64,000 nt of DNA from an uncultured Dietzia sp. (lineage in GTDB: Bacteria > Actinomycetota > Actinomycetes > Mycobacteriales > Mycobacteriaceae). The translations under genes and the position numbers were made by a program. The stretch spans positions 81,695 to 145,694 of the forward strand of contig NZ_CALMYY010000088.1 of NCBI RefSeq assembly GCF_937873725.1, given 5' to 3'. A model generated the notes under the pieces. That model did not search any database, had not been told where the DNA came from, and worked only from the letters and a program-made list of their open reading frames with translations. This document shows, one piece after another, positions 28,508-36,608 of the stretch (the stretch's first letter is position 1; the number at the start of each line of letters is the position of its first letter).

Positions 28508-29941
28508 ATGAACCAGCCCTTCGGATTCTCCGCCTCCGACGACGACGGTCGAGACGAAAACCGGGACCGCGAACCGGGCGACTCCGGCGGGCCCGGCGGC
28601 TTCGGCGGATTCGGGGGGGCCGGCGGCTTCGACCCGTCCCAGTTCGGCCAGTTCGGGCAGATGCTCTCGCAGTTCGGCCAGATGCTGGGTTCGATGGGGT
28701 CGGCGATGAGCGGCCCCGGCAGCTCCGGCCCCGTCAACTACCAGCTGGCCCGGACGATCGCCCTCCAGGCCCTCGGCCGCACGCCCGTCATCACCGACGC
28801 CTCGCGGACCGCCGCCGAGGAGTCCGTCCGCCTGGCCGAGTTGTGGCTGGACGAGACCACGGTGTTCCCCACCGGCGTGCACCGGACCGAGGCGTGGACG
28901 CCGCAGCAGTGGGTCGAGAAGTCGCTTCCCACCTGGGAGAAGGTCTGCACCCCGGTGGCCGAGCAGATGAGCTCGGCCACCAGGGGCGCCATGCCGGAGG
29001 AGGCGCGCCAACTCGCCGGCCCCCTCCTGGGCATGCTCGACCAGATGGGGGGCCTGGGCTTCGGGATGCAGCTCGGGCAGGGACTCGGCAGGCTCGCCCC
29101 CGCGGTGCTGTTCTCCTCCGAGGTCGGGCTCCCGTTCGGCGACGACGGCGTGGCCGCCCTCTGCCCGTCGGCCATCGACGCGTTCGCCGACGAGCTCGAG
29201 CTACCGCGGCAGGAGGTCGTGGTGTTCCTCGCCGCCCGCGAGGCCGCGCACCTGCGGCTCTTCGCCGGCGCCCCCTGGTTGCGGGCGCGGATCCTGGCCA
29301 CGGTCGACGAGTACGCCAAGGGGATCCGGGTCGACACCTCGGGCCTCGACGACCTCGCGGCGGGGCTCGACCCGTCAATCCTCCAGGACCCCACCAAGCT
29401 GCAGGAGCTGCTGTCCGGCGGCGCCGGGGCGATCGGCCCCAAGGTCACCAACGTCAACGAGGCCGCGCTCGGCCGCCTCGAGACGCTCCTCGCCCTGGTC
29501 GAGGGCTGGGTCGACGCCGTGGTCACCGATGCCGTGGGCGACCGGCTCCCCAGCGCGGACAAGCTGCGCGAGACGTGGCTGCGCCGCCGGGCCGCGGGTG
29601 GCGCCGCCGAGCAGGCGTTCTCCAGCCTGGTGGGGCTCGAACTGCGGCCGCGGCTGGCGCGGGAGGCCTCCGAGCTGTGGCGCCGGGTCGGTGAGGCCGT
29701 CGGCACCGAGCGCCGCGACGGCCTGTGGAGCCACCCGGATCTGCTCCCCGTGGGCGAGGACCTCGAGAACCCCGCCGCCGTGATCGACCGCCTCCTGGAC
29801 GAGTCCAGCGGTGAACAGTCCGGGGTGGACGAGATCGAGCGGTTCCTCCGGGAGGCCGGCGGTGCCGGCGGCGGCGGACCCGAGGCCGACGGACCAGAGG
29901 CCGACGGACCGGAGGCCGACGGACCCGACCGGAACGCCTGA
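28508..29941 (+). CDS. DUF2342 zinc-dependent metalloprotease-like protein
   Basis: 477 residues. A Gly/Phe/Gln-rich N-terminus (FGGFGGAGGFDPSQFGQFGQ) is followed by the DUF2342 domain with WVEKSLPTWEKV, GMQLGQGLGRLAPAVLFSSEVGLPF and REAAHLRLFAGAPWLRARI; the ExxH and nearby acidic residues are the basis of the family's metalloprotease label. Activity has not been shown as far as I know. Rv3195 is the counterpart. The tail holds three EADGP repeats (29882-29926). The ATG start is supported by a TACCGT element 6 nt upstream. Confidence 0.87.
   Translation: MNQPFGFSASDDDGRDENRDREPGDSGGPGGFGGFGGAGGFDPSQFGQFGQMLSQFGQMLGSMGSAMSGPGSSGPVNYQLARTIALQALGRTPVITDASRTAAEESVRLAELWLDETTVFPTGVHRTEAWTPQQWVEKSLPTWEKVCTPVAEQMSSATRGAMPEEARQLAGPLLGMLDQMGGLGFGMQLGQGLGRLAPAVLFSSEVGLPFGDDGVAALCPSAIDAFADELELPRQEVVVFLAAREAAHLRLFAGAPWLRARILATVDEYAKGIRVDTSGLDDLAAGLDPSILQDPTKLQELLSGGAGAIGPKVTNVNEAALGRLETLLALVEGWVDAVVTDAVGDRLPSADKLRETWLRRRAAGGAAEQAFSSLVGLELRPRLAREASELWRRVGEAVGTERRDGLWSHPDLLPVGEDLENPAAVIDRLLDESSGEQSGVDEIERFLREAGGAGGGGPEADGPEADGPEADGPDRNA
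29882..29926 (+). repeat. Three tandem 15-bp repeats at the DUF2342 gene 3' end
   Basis: GAGGCCGACGGACC plus one variable base, at 29882, 29897 and 29912, in frame, encoding EADGP three times just before the stop. Confidence 0.9.
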
Positions 29942-29967
29942 CCCGCGGCCCGGGCGGCGCGGAGAGG

Positions 29968-30669
29968 TCAGGTGATGACGCCCTCGTCGTCGTCGCCCTG
30001 GACCAGGTCACCCGCGTCCTCGTCGCCGGCCCCCTCCTGCCGCGCCGCCCCACCGCCGCCCCGGCCGCCCTCCGGGCCCGCCCCGAGCACGCGGGAGTAC
30101 GCCTCCAGGTAGCCCATGGCCCGCTCCGTCCGCGGGTAGCGCCGGACCGCGTCCCAGAACTCGGGAGGATGGCCGCCCGGGACGACGAGGTGCGCGAGTT
30201 CGTGGAGGACGACGTAGTCCAGGACGTACGACGGGACCTCTCGCAGCGCCTCGCTGATCCGGATCTCCCGTGACCCCAGCGAGCACGACGCCCACCGCGT
30301 GGTCATGGCCGGGACCCACCGCACCGACGCCGGCCGCGGCGCGCCGCCGAGCCACGCGGACGACAGGGCCGTCGCTCGCGTCATGAGGTCCTCGTCCGAG
30401 GCTGCGGTCCCGGTCCGGCGCCTCGGACGGCGCAGACGGGCCAGCATGTCGGAGATGAGCCGGCGCTCCTCGGCCCGGGGCAACCCCGCCGGCATCAGGA
30501 CCACCACCGTCTGCCCCTCGACCCGCGCCGACACCGTGCGCTTGCGCCGGCGCGAGCGCCGCACCTCGATCCGGGGATCGTCCGGGCTGGTGGGGAGGTC
30601 GGCCGCCGCCAGGGGGGACGGGTCGGGAGTCGGGTTCGGGTGGGTCGCGGGGGGGGGGGGGGGCGCCAC
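29968..30669 (-). CDS. YgjP/WLM-type zinc metalloprotease
   Basis: About 233 residues. IEVRRSRRRKRTVSARVEGQTVVVLMPAG is the YgjP (DUF45) N-terminal signature. The catalytic HELAHLVVPGGH segment has HExxH plus a third zinc ligand His, and EFWDAVRRYPRTERA completes the family pattern. Soluble minigluzincin-type peptidase, substrate unknown. The GTG at 30669 is followed almost at once by a run of 15 C on the coding strand, giving MAPPPPPA. If the run slips, the start would have to be internal. Converges on the DUF2342 gene. Confidence 0.88.
   Translation of the reverse strand: MAPPPPPATHPNPTPDPSPLAAADLPTSPDDPRIEVRRSRRRKRTVSARVEGQTVVVLMPAGLPRAEERRLISDMLARLRRPRRRTGTAASDEDLMTRATALSSAWLGGAPRPASVRWVPAMTTRWASCSLGSREIRISEALREVPSYVLDYVVLHELAHLVVPGGHPPEFWDAVRRYPRTERAMGYLEAYSRVLGAGPEGGRGGGGAARQEGAGDEDAGDLVQGDDDEGVIT
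30649..30663 (-). repeat. 15-nt homopolymer in the start of the YgjP-type gene
   Basis: An uninterrupted run of 15 G (plus strand) occupies codons 3-7 of the metalloprotease reading frame as five CCC Pro codons. Runs this long are prone to slippage, so a length change would shift the frame. Sequencing error in the run length is the main caveat. Confidence 0.75.
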
Positions 30670-30791
30670 GCGCCCACGGTAGACGCCCCCGCCGACACCG
30701 GTTCTCCACAGGCGGCGCGGAGACCGCGGGCCTGTGGACAACCGCCGTCTCGGGGCGCCCGCGGGCGGCCTCCCCGTGCCACGATGTGCCC

Positions 30792-31763
30792 GTGACCCCA
30801 GCCACCACCTCCGCCGTAGCCCCGCCCGCCGCGACCCGCGGCCCATCCGCCGCGCTCGGGCAGTCCCGTGCCGTCCTCCGCGCGGGCACCGTCGTGGTGA
30901 TCCGCGACGCCGATTCGGTCCAGGTGGGCCTGGCCCCGGACCGTGCCGTGGTGGTGCGCGCCCCCGCCTCGTGCGGCCCCCGCGGACTGGCCGCGCTGCT
31001 GAGTGAGCTCGAGGAGGGCGCCGATCTGGACGAGGCCGCCGCGCGGGCGGGGGTCGACGAGCGGGACCTCCCCGCCGTCGCACGGATCCTCGTCCGACTC
31101 GCCGAGTTCGGCCACGTCCACCTCACCACTCCGGGCTCCGGCCCACCCCCGCCGGACCCGACCCCGCGCCCGTCACCGGTGCGCCGGGTCCACATCCTCG
31201 GGACCGGCCAGGTGTCGGAGGTGTTGCGCGGGCCGCTGTCGGTCAACGGGTGCAGGGTCACCACCGGCCCGAACCCCGGGCTGGACCTGGACGCGGACCG
31301 GCCGCCCTGGCACCGCCGCGGGGCGGCACCCGACCTGGTGATCCTCACCGGATCCATCGCGGTCGACCCGGTCCTCACCTCCTCGCTCACCCGTTCCGGC
31401 CAGGTCCACCTCCACGTGTACTGCCGGGACGGGCGCGTGGTGGTGGGACCGACCGTCCTTCCCGGGGACAGTCCGTGCCTGAGGTGCATCGACATGTTCC
31501 GCGCCGGGCGGGACCCGCGGTGGCCGTTCGTCGCCGCGCAACTCGTCGGCCGGGCCCCGGACGCCGGGGTCCCGGCGCTCACCGCCTCGGCGGCCCTCGT
31601 GCTGGCCGAGATCTCCGCCAGCCGGGAACCCGGGCGGCCGCTCCAGACCGTCGGCGCCACCGTCGAGATCAACCCGGCGGAGGGACTGTGGCGGCGCCTC
31701 GAGTGGCCGGCGGCCGATCGCTGCACCTGCGGAGCGGCGACGCGGCAGCGACCTCTGTCATGA
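30792..31763 (+). CDS. Cyclodehydratase-like / TOMM leader-binding-type protein (Rv3196-like)
   Basis: About 323 residues. An N-terminal region is followed by a Rossmann-like segment HILGTGQVSEVL (134-145), a GDSPCLRCIDMFRAGRDPRWP block (225-245), and a terminal CTC (311-313). The PCLRC...DPRWP pattern is typical of bacteriocin cyclodehydratase/TOMM leader-binding proteins. Cys229, Cys232, Cys311 and Cys313 could bind zinc as in E1-like proteins. No precursor peptide or YcaO gene lies nearby, so RiPP chemistry is doubtful. Starts GTG 30792 or GTG 30786. The stop overlaps the kinase start (ATGA). Confidence 0.75.
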   Translation: MTPATTSAVAPPAATRGPSAALGQSRAVLRAGTVVVIRDADSVQVGLAPDRAVVVRAPASCGPRGLAALLSELEEGADLDEAAARAGVDERDLPAVARILVRLAEFGHVHLTTPGSGPPPPDPTPRPSPVRRVHILGTGQVSEVLRGPLSVNGCRVTTGPNPGLDLDADRPPWHRRGAAPDLVILTGSIAVDPVLTSSLTRSGQVHLHVYCRDGRVVVGPTVLPGDSPCLRCIDMFRAGRDPRWPFVAAQLVGRAPDAGVPALTASAALVLAEISASREPGRPLQTVGATVEINPAEGLWRRLEWPAADRCTCGAATRQRPLS

Positions 31764-33088
31764 TTGGAGGCGTGTCCGAACTCCCCCGTTCCTCATCCCG
31801 CCGAGCAGCACGCCTCGCAGGCCTGCCCTTGGGAATCGCAGGTCGTGCGGCCGGCTCCCTGGGCCGGCGCGCCCTCGGCAGAGGCGAGGGCGATTTCACC
31901 GAGGAGCTCGCCGACCATGCCGCCGAGCAGGTGTTCGCCGTCCTCGGGGAGCTCAAGGGCGGGGCGATGAAGGTGGGCCAGGCGCTGAGCGTGTTCGAGG
32001 CCGGAATGCCCGACAAGTACGCCGCGCCGTTCCGCGAGGCCCTGACCAAGCTCCAGGCCGAGGCCCCGCCGCTGCCGCCGGCGCAGGTCGAGAAGGTCCT
32101 CGATGCCCAGCTCGGCCTGCGGTGGCGCGACCGGTTCGCCGACTTCGACGGAGTCGCAGCGGCCGCCGCCTCGATCGGCCAGGTGCACCGTGCCGTCTGG
32201 TCAGATGGTCGCGAGGTGGCGGTCAAGGTCCAGTACCCCGGCGCCGACGAGGCCCTCCGCTCGGACCTGCGGCAGCTTCGCCGCCTGGGGCCGTTCCTCC
32301 GACCGCTGAACCCGGGGACCGATGTCAAGGGCGTGATCGACGAACTGTACGACAGCGCCGTCTCCGAGCTCGACTACCGCAGGGAGGCGGACACCCAGCG
32401 GGTATTCGCGGAGACCTTCCGCGACGACCCGCTCATCCGCGTTCCCGCGGTGCTCGCCTCCGCCCCCAAGGTGCTGGTCACGGAGTGGGCGGACGGGCGA
32501 CCTTACGGCCGGATCGCCGCGGAGGGCACGCAGGAGGACCGCGACCGGGCCGGCGAGTTGCTCGCCGAGTTCCAGTTCTGCTCACCCAGCCGCGCCCGGA
32601 TGATGCACGGTGACCCGCATCCCGGGAACTTCCTCCTCGCGGACGACGGCCGGATCGTGGTGCTGGACTTCGGGGCCGCGCTCCCGCTGCCGGAAGGCAT
32701 GCCCGACGTCCTCACCTCGATGATGCGTCTGGCGCTGGCCGGGGAGGCCGAGGACCTGCTCGCGCTGATGACGCGATCCGGCTACGTCGGCCGCAGCGGG
32801 ATGGACCCCGCGGACGCGATGGCCTTCCTCGGCCCGTTCATCGAGCCGATGCGCTCACCGGAATTCCACTTCGACCGTGCGTGGCTGCAGGGGATCATGG
32901 CCGTCTACGGGGATGTGTCCGGGCGGGAGTTCCGTACGTCGCGCTCGTTCACGTTGCCACGCGAGTACGTCCTCATCCACCGGGTTCTCTCGGCCTCGGT
33001 CGGCATCCTGTGCCAGCTCGAGGCGACCGCTCCCTATCGCCGGATCGTGCAGCGGTGGATGCCGGAGATCTTCCCCGACGAGACGTGA
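31760..33088 (+). CDS. ABC1/UbiB-family atypical kinase
   Basis: 442 residues. The KxGQ motif (MKVGQALSVF) identifies the UbiB/ADCK family. Kinase-like elements: a Lys in EVAVKVQYPG, ELDYRREADTQ, HGDPHPGNF (catalytic loop) and DFG. Family members are ATPases that support lipid-soluble cofactor metabolism such as quinones; Rv3197 is the counterpart. The ATG at 31760 overlaps the previous stop. A GTG at 31774 preceded by GGAGG is too close to its site to be preferred. Confidence 0.88.
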   Translation: MIGGVSELPRSSSRRAARLAGLPLGIAGRAAGSLGRRALGRGEGDFTEELADHAAEQVFAVLGELKGGAMKVGQALSVFEAGMPDKYAAPFREALTKLQAEAPPLPPAQVEKVLDAQLGLRWRDRFADFDGVAAAAASIGQVHRAVWSDGREVAVKVQYPGADEALRSDLRQLRRLGPFLRPLNPGTDVKGVIDELYDSAVSELDYRREADTQRVFAETFRDDPLIRVPAVLASAPKVLVTEWADGRPYGRIAAEGTQEDRDRAGELLAEFQFCSPSRARMMHGDPHPGNFLLADDGRIVVLDFGAALPLPEGMPDVLTSMMRLALAGEAEDLLALMTRSGYVGRSGMDPADAMAFLGPFIEPMRSPEFHFDRAWLQGIMAVYGDVSGREFRTSRSFTLPREYVLIHRVLSASVGILCQLEATAPYRRIVQRWMPEIFPDET

Positions 33089-33108
33089 GACCCGGCCTGG
33101 TCGAGCAG

Positions 33109-33142
33109 CGCTCAGCCCTGCCTGACGCTCAGCCCTGCCTGA
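33109..33142 (-). repeat. 17-bp tandem duplication across the uvrD2 stop codon
   Basis: CGCTCAGCCCTGCCTGA occurs perfectly at 33109-33125 and 33126-33142. The uvrD2 stop (33129-33131) lies in the second copy, so the duplication copied the end of the gene. Confidence 0.9.
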
Positions 33143-35249
33143 TCAGACGGAGGACGTCGTCCCCGTATTCACCGAGCTTGTGGGCGCCGATACCGCCGAT
33201 CCGCCCGAGCGCCCTGGTGTCCGTGGGTCGCTCGCGCGCGATCTGCGCCAGGGTGTCATTGGTGAACACGGTGTACGCGGGTTTGCCGATGCGGTCCGAG
33301 GTCTCCTTTCGCCAGTCCCGGAGCCGTTCGAACAACCCCGTATCGACCTCCACCGAGCACTCCGGGCAGAGCCCCAGGGCGCGGTGCATCGCCCCGGTCA
33401 ACCTCTCCCCGCATCCGCGACACAGCCCCTTCTCCGGGGCCTCTGACGCCCTCCGGGCCCCCGCGGGCGCCGGGGCTGGCCGTACCGGGTCGAGGAATCG
33501 GCTGGGTCGGCGCGTCGCCCGGCCGCCGGCCCGACGGCTCCGGCTCCAGGAGACGGACAGGTGCTCCCTGGCCCGGGTGATCCCCACGTACAGCAGCCGA
33601 CGTTCCTCCTCGATGGCGTCCGGGCCGGCGTTGATCGCGTGGCTGATCGGCAGGCTCCCCTCGTGCACCCCCAGAAGGAACACCGCGTCCCACTCGAGCC
33701 CCTTGGCGGCGTGGAACGACGCGAGGGTGACCCCTCGCTGGTCGGGCGCGTGCCTGGCGGAGGCCCGGGCGCGCAGACCCGCCACCACCGGGAGCAGTCC
33801 GGGACGGGTCTCGGTGGTCGCGATCTCCTCCGCCAGACCCACCAGCGCCGTCAACGCGTCCCACGTCTCCCTGGCCTGGGTGCCGGACGGTTCGGCCGCC
33901 GACAGGCCCAGCGGCTCCAGGGCGCCGCGGATCACCCGCACGAGGTCGGTGGGGTCCGTGAGCGCCGAGTGCGCCTCCGCCCCCGCCTCGTCCGTGCCGT
34001 CCACCAGCCGATCGATCGCCGACATGGCCCGTCTGATCACCGGCCTGTCGAAGAAGCCCTCGCCCCCCTTGAGCCGGTAGCCGATGCCCACCTCGTCGAG
34101 TGCGGCCTCGATGCGTTCGGACTGCGCGTTGACCCGGTACAGCACGGCGATCTCCGACGGGTCGAGGCCTCCGTGGACGAGGTCCGCGATGGACCCCGCC
34201 ACCGCCTCCGCCTCCGCATCCTCATCCGGGTACTCCGTGAGGACGGGGTCCGGGCCCGGCGGCCGCATGCCCCGCAGGGTGAGCCCCGCCGACCGGAAGC
34301 GCCCGGAACCGGCCCCGATCACCGCGTTGGCCAGGTCGACGACCTGCGGGGTCGACCGATAGTCCGATTCCAGACGGACGACCGTCGCCTCGGGGTACCT
34401 GTCCGCGAAGCCCAGCAGGTAGTCCGGGTCCGCGCCCGCGAAGGAGTAGATGGTTTGGTTGACGTCGCCCACCACCGTGAGGTCGTCCCGCCGCCCGAGC
34501 CAGGCCGTGAGCAGACGCTGCTGGGCGGGCGTGACGTCCTGGAACTCGTCCACCACGAAGCAGCGGTACCGGTCGCGGAACTCCTCCGCGATCGCCGGCA
34601 CCTCCTCGATCAGTTCCGCCATGTGCGTGAGCAGGTCGTCGAAGTCCAACATCCGGACCGGACCGGAGACCTTGAGGTCCTCGTAGGCGCGGAACGCCCT
34701 GGCCACCTCCGGCGCGGGGGCCGGGAGATCGCGTCCCGACGAGATCGCGTGCTCCGCGTAGGTATCGGGGGTGAGCAGGCTCGACTTGGCCCATCCGATC
34801 TCGGTGAGGACGTCACGGATCGTCTCGGTGGACGGGTCCATCCCGACCCTGCGCACCGCCTGCGCGACCGCACGGAACTGCCCGTCGAGGAGTTGCCACG
34901 GTTCCTCGCCGTAGACCCGGGGCCAGAAGAACGAGAGGGTGCGCAACGCCGCCGAGTGGAACGTCCGGGCCTGGACCGGCCCCGTCCCCGCATCCGTCAC
35001 ACCGAGCCCTGCCAGCCTCATCCGGAGTTCACCGGCGGCGCGGGCGGTGAATGTCACCGCCAGCACCTGGTCCCCTCGGACGTGGCCCGTGGTCACCAGG
35101 TGGGCGACCCGCCGGGTGATGGTGCGGGTCTTGCCGGTCCCCGCACCCGCGAGGATGCAGACGGGACCGCGCGGCGCCAGGACGGCCCGGCGCTGCTGCG
35201 GGTCCAGACCGTCGAGCGCCGCCTCCTGATGCCGCCGAATGTCACTCAC
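33129..35249 (-). CDS. uvrD2: UvrD/PcrA-like DNA helicase UvrD2
   Basis: 706 residues. Superfamily 1A helicase: Q-motif LDPQQRRAVLAP, Walker A AGAGTGKT, Walker B VVDEFQD, GDVNQTIYSFAGA, then LESDYRST and VTLASFHAAKGLEWDAVF (motif V). The C-terminus has CRGCGERL and CPEC (a zinc-like four-Cys module) followed by an HRDC-type domain (TNDTLAQIARERPTDTRALGRIGGIG), the hallmark of mycobacterial UvrD2. 3'-5' unwinding in DNA repair. ATG start. Divergent from mrx1. Confidence 0.95.
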   Translation of the reverse strand: MSDIRRHQEAALDGLDPQQRRAVLAPRGPVCILAGAGTGKTRTITRRVAHLVTTGHVRGDQVLAVTFTARAAGELRMRLAGLGVTDAGTGPVQARTFHSAALRTLSFFWPRVYGEEPWQLLDGQFRAVAQAVRRVGMDPSTETIRDVLTEIGWAKSSLLTPDTYAEHAISSGRDLPAPAPEVARAFRAYEDLKVSGPVRMLDFDDLLTHMAELIEEVPAIAEEFRDRYRCFVVDEFQDVTPAQQRLLTAWLGRRDDLTVVGDVNQTIYSFAGADPDYLLGFADRYPEATVVRLESDYRSTPQVVDLANAVIGAGSGRFRSAGLTLRGMRPPGPDPVLTEYPDEDAEAEAVAGSIADLVHGGLDPSEIAVLYRVNAQSERIEAALDEVGIGYRLKGGEGFFDRPVIRRAMSAIDRLVDGTDEAGAEAHSALTDPTDLVRVIRGALEPLGLSAAEPSGTQARETWDALTALVGLAEEIATTETRPGLLPVVAGLRARASARHAPDQRGVTLASFHAAKGLEWDAVFLLGVHEGSLPISHAINAGPDAIEEERRLLYVGITRAREHLSVSWSRSRRAGGRATRRPSRFLDPVRPAPAPAGARRASEAPEKGLCRGCGERLTGAMHRALGLCPECSVEVDTGLFERLRDWRKETSDRIGKPAYTVFTNDTLAQIARERPTDTRALGRIGGIGAHKLGEYGDDVLRLIRQG

Positions 35250-35336
35250 GCCCCCATCGTGGCATCCGGCCCCGACATCCCGCCCGGGGGCCTCCCCCCG
35301 GGATGATTCCCCGCGGCTCGGGCGTTGGACCTCGTC

Positions 35337-35612
35337 ATGAGCGAACTCACGAATGACGATTCCGCCGCCCTCACCCTGTACACCACGACGTGGTGCCCCT
35401 TCTGCACGCGACTGAAGAAGCTGCTGGACGAGACGGGGATCGGATACACGGAGGTCGACGTGGAGGCCGACGCCGACGCCGCGGCGTTCGTCGAGAGCGT
35501 GAACGACGGCAACCGGGTCGTCCCGACCGCGCTCTACTCGGACGGGACCACGGCCACCAATCCCCCGGCCTCGCAGGTCCGGGCCAAGCTGGCCGAGCTC
35601 GCGGACGCCTGA
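35337..35612 (+). CDS. mrx1: Mycoredoxin (glutaredoxin-like)
   Basis: 91 residues. LTLYTTTWCPFCTRLKKLLDETGI with redox motif CPFC, then RVVPTALYSDGTTATNPPASQV, the cis-Pro and TNP motif of mycoredoxin-1. Mrx1 reduces mycothiol-mixed disulfides in actinobacteria. M. tuberculosis Mrx1 has CGYC at the active site as I remember it, whereas this one has the glutaredoxin-like CPFC. The uvrD2-mrx1-nudC order is that of Rv3198c-Rv3198A-Rv3199c. The stop lies one base from the nudC stop. Confidence 0.93.
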   Translation: MSELTNDDSAALTLYTTTWCPFCTRLKKLLDETGIGYTEVDVEADADAAAFVESVNDGNRVVPTALYSDGTTATNPPASQVRAKLAELADA

Positions 35613-35613
35613 G

Positions 35614-36534
35614 TCAGCCCTCGCCGTCGACGGCCGTCACCCACGACCGGAGCATGACGTGGGCGATCGACACGGCCGGGGCGACCGACAGGTCACCGTC
35701 GCCGTCCAGCGCCGCGCGGACCTGGTCGACGTCGAACCAGGCGGCCTCGCTGATCTCCTCGTCCTCGAGGAGGATCAGGTCCTCCGGGTCCGCGATCGCG
35801 TGGAAACCCACCATGAGCGAGCGCGGGAAGGGCCAGGGCTGGCTGCCGAGGTAGCGGACGCGGTCGACGGTCACGCCGACCTCTTCCCGGACCTCGCGGC
35901 GCACACAGCCCTCGAGCGACTCCCCCGCCTCGACGAACCCTGCGACGTGCGAGTACATCCCGTCGGGCCAGACCGGTTGCCGGGCGAGCAGGACGCGACG
36001 TCCGCCGTCGTGGACCAGGCAGATCACCGCCGGGTCGGTGCGCGGGTACTCGGGCCCCCCGTGGAACGGATCCGTGATGGCCCATCCGGCGTCGACTCGA
36101 CGGGGGTGGTGCTGCGGTTCGCGTCCCCGGACCGTGTCGCGGTGCCAGCCGATCAACGCGACGGCCTGGGAAGCGAGTGATCCGTCGCCCTCCACCAGAT
36201 CGGCTCCCACGGACCGGAGGGTGCCCACCGCGGGGTCGCCGGACAGCTCGTCGACCGGCAGCGCCCAGATGTGCCGGCCCTCCTCGGTGCGCCCGAGGAA
36301 CACGGCGGTCTCCGGCAGCGTCTCGGAATGGTCCGCCGCCGGTTCCAGGCGGATTCGGCGCCGTCCGCCGGACGTGGGCTCGGAGGCGAAGCGGTCGCGC
36401 CGGTCGACCCGCATCACACGGGCGGTGGCCCAGCCCGCCTCCAGCGCCTCGGAGTCCTGTCTCAGCGGCGCGGCCCGGTCGGGCGCCGCGACGGACAGGA
36501 CGGGGTCGGAGTCCAGACTGAAGTCCAGCGGCAT
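35614..36534 (-). CDS. nudC: NAD(H) pyrophosphatase NudC
   Basis: 306 residues: an N-terminal domain with ALPVD, then a Nudix domain. Nudix box GFVEAGESLEGCVRREVREEVGV is followed by the NudC signature SQPWPFPRSLM. It hydrolyses NAD(H) and can remove NAD caps from RNA. The Cys4 zinc ribbon of E. coli NudC is missing: between WHRD and YPRTDPAVI, where it should lie, there is no Cys. Confidence 0.95.
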   Translation of the reverse strand: MPLDFSLDSDPVLSVAAPDRAAPLRQDSEALEAGWATARVMRVDRRDRFASEPTSGGRRRIRLEPAADHSETLPETAVFLGRTEEGRHIWALPVDELSGDPAVGTLRSVGADLVEGDGSLASQAVALIGWHRDTVRGREPQHHPRRVDAGWAITDPFHGGPEYPRTDPAVICLVHDGGRRVLLARQPVWPDGMYSHVAGFVEAGESLEGCVRREVREEVGVTVDRVRYLGSQPWPFPRSLMVGFHAIADPEDLILLEDEEISEAAWFDVDQVRAALDGDGDLSVAPAVSIAHVMLRSWVTAVDGEG

Positions 36535-36608
36535 GGTCGGAGTTCCTTTGCGCAGGTAGCGAGGGGCGCGGTCCAGCGTAGCGAGGATCCACCCGTGCCG
36601 GTCACCGG

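Noticed and set aside
30733..30741. A perfect DnaA-box-like TGTGGACAA between the YgjP-type and cyclodehydratase-like genes
   Set aside because: A single isolated site without a cluster or AT-rich region; no sign of a replication origin.
30792..31763. A RiPP or bacteriocin biosynthesis cluster
   Set aside because: Only one cyclodehydratase-like protein is present; no precursor, YcaO, oxidase or export gene is seen within 15 kb.
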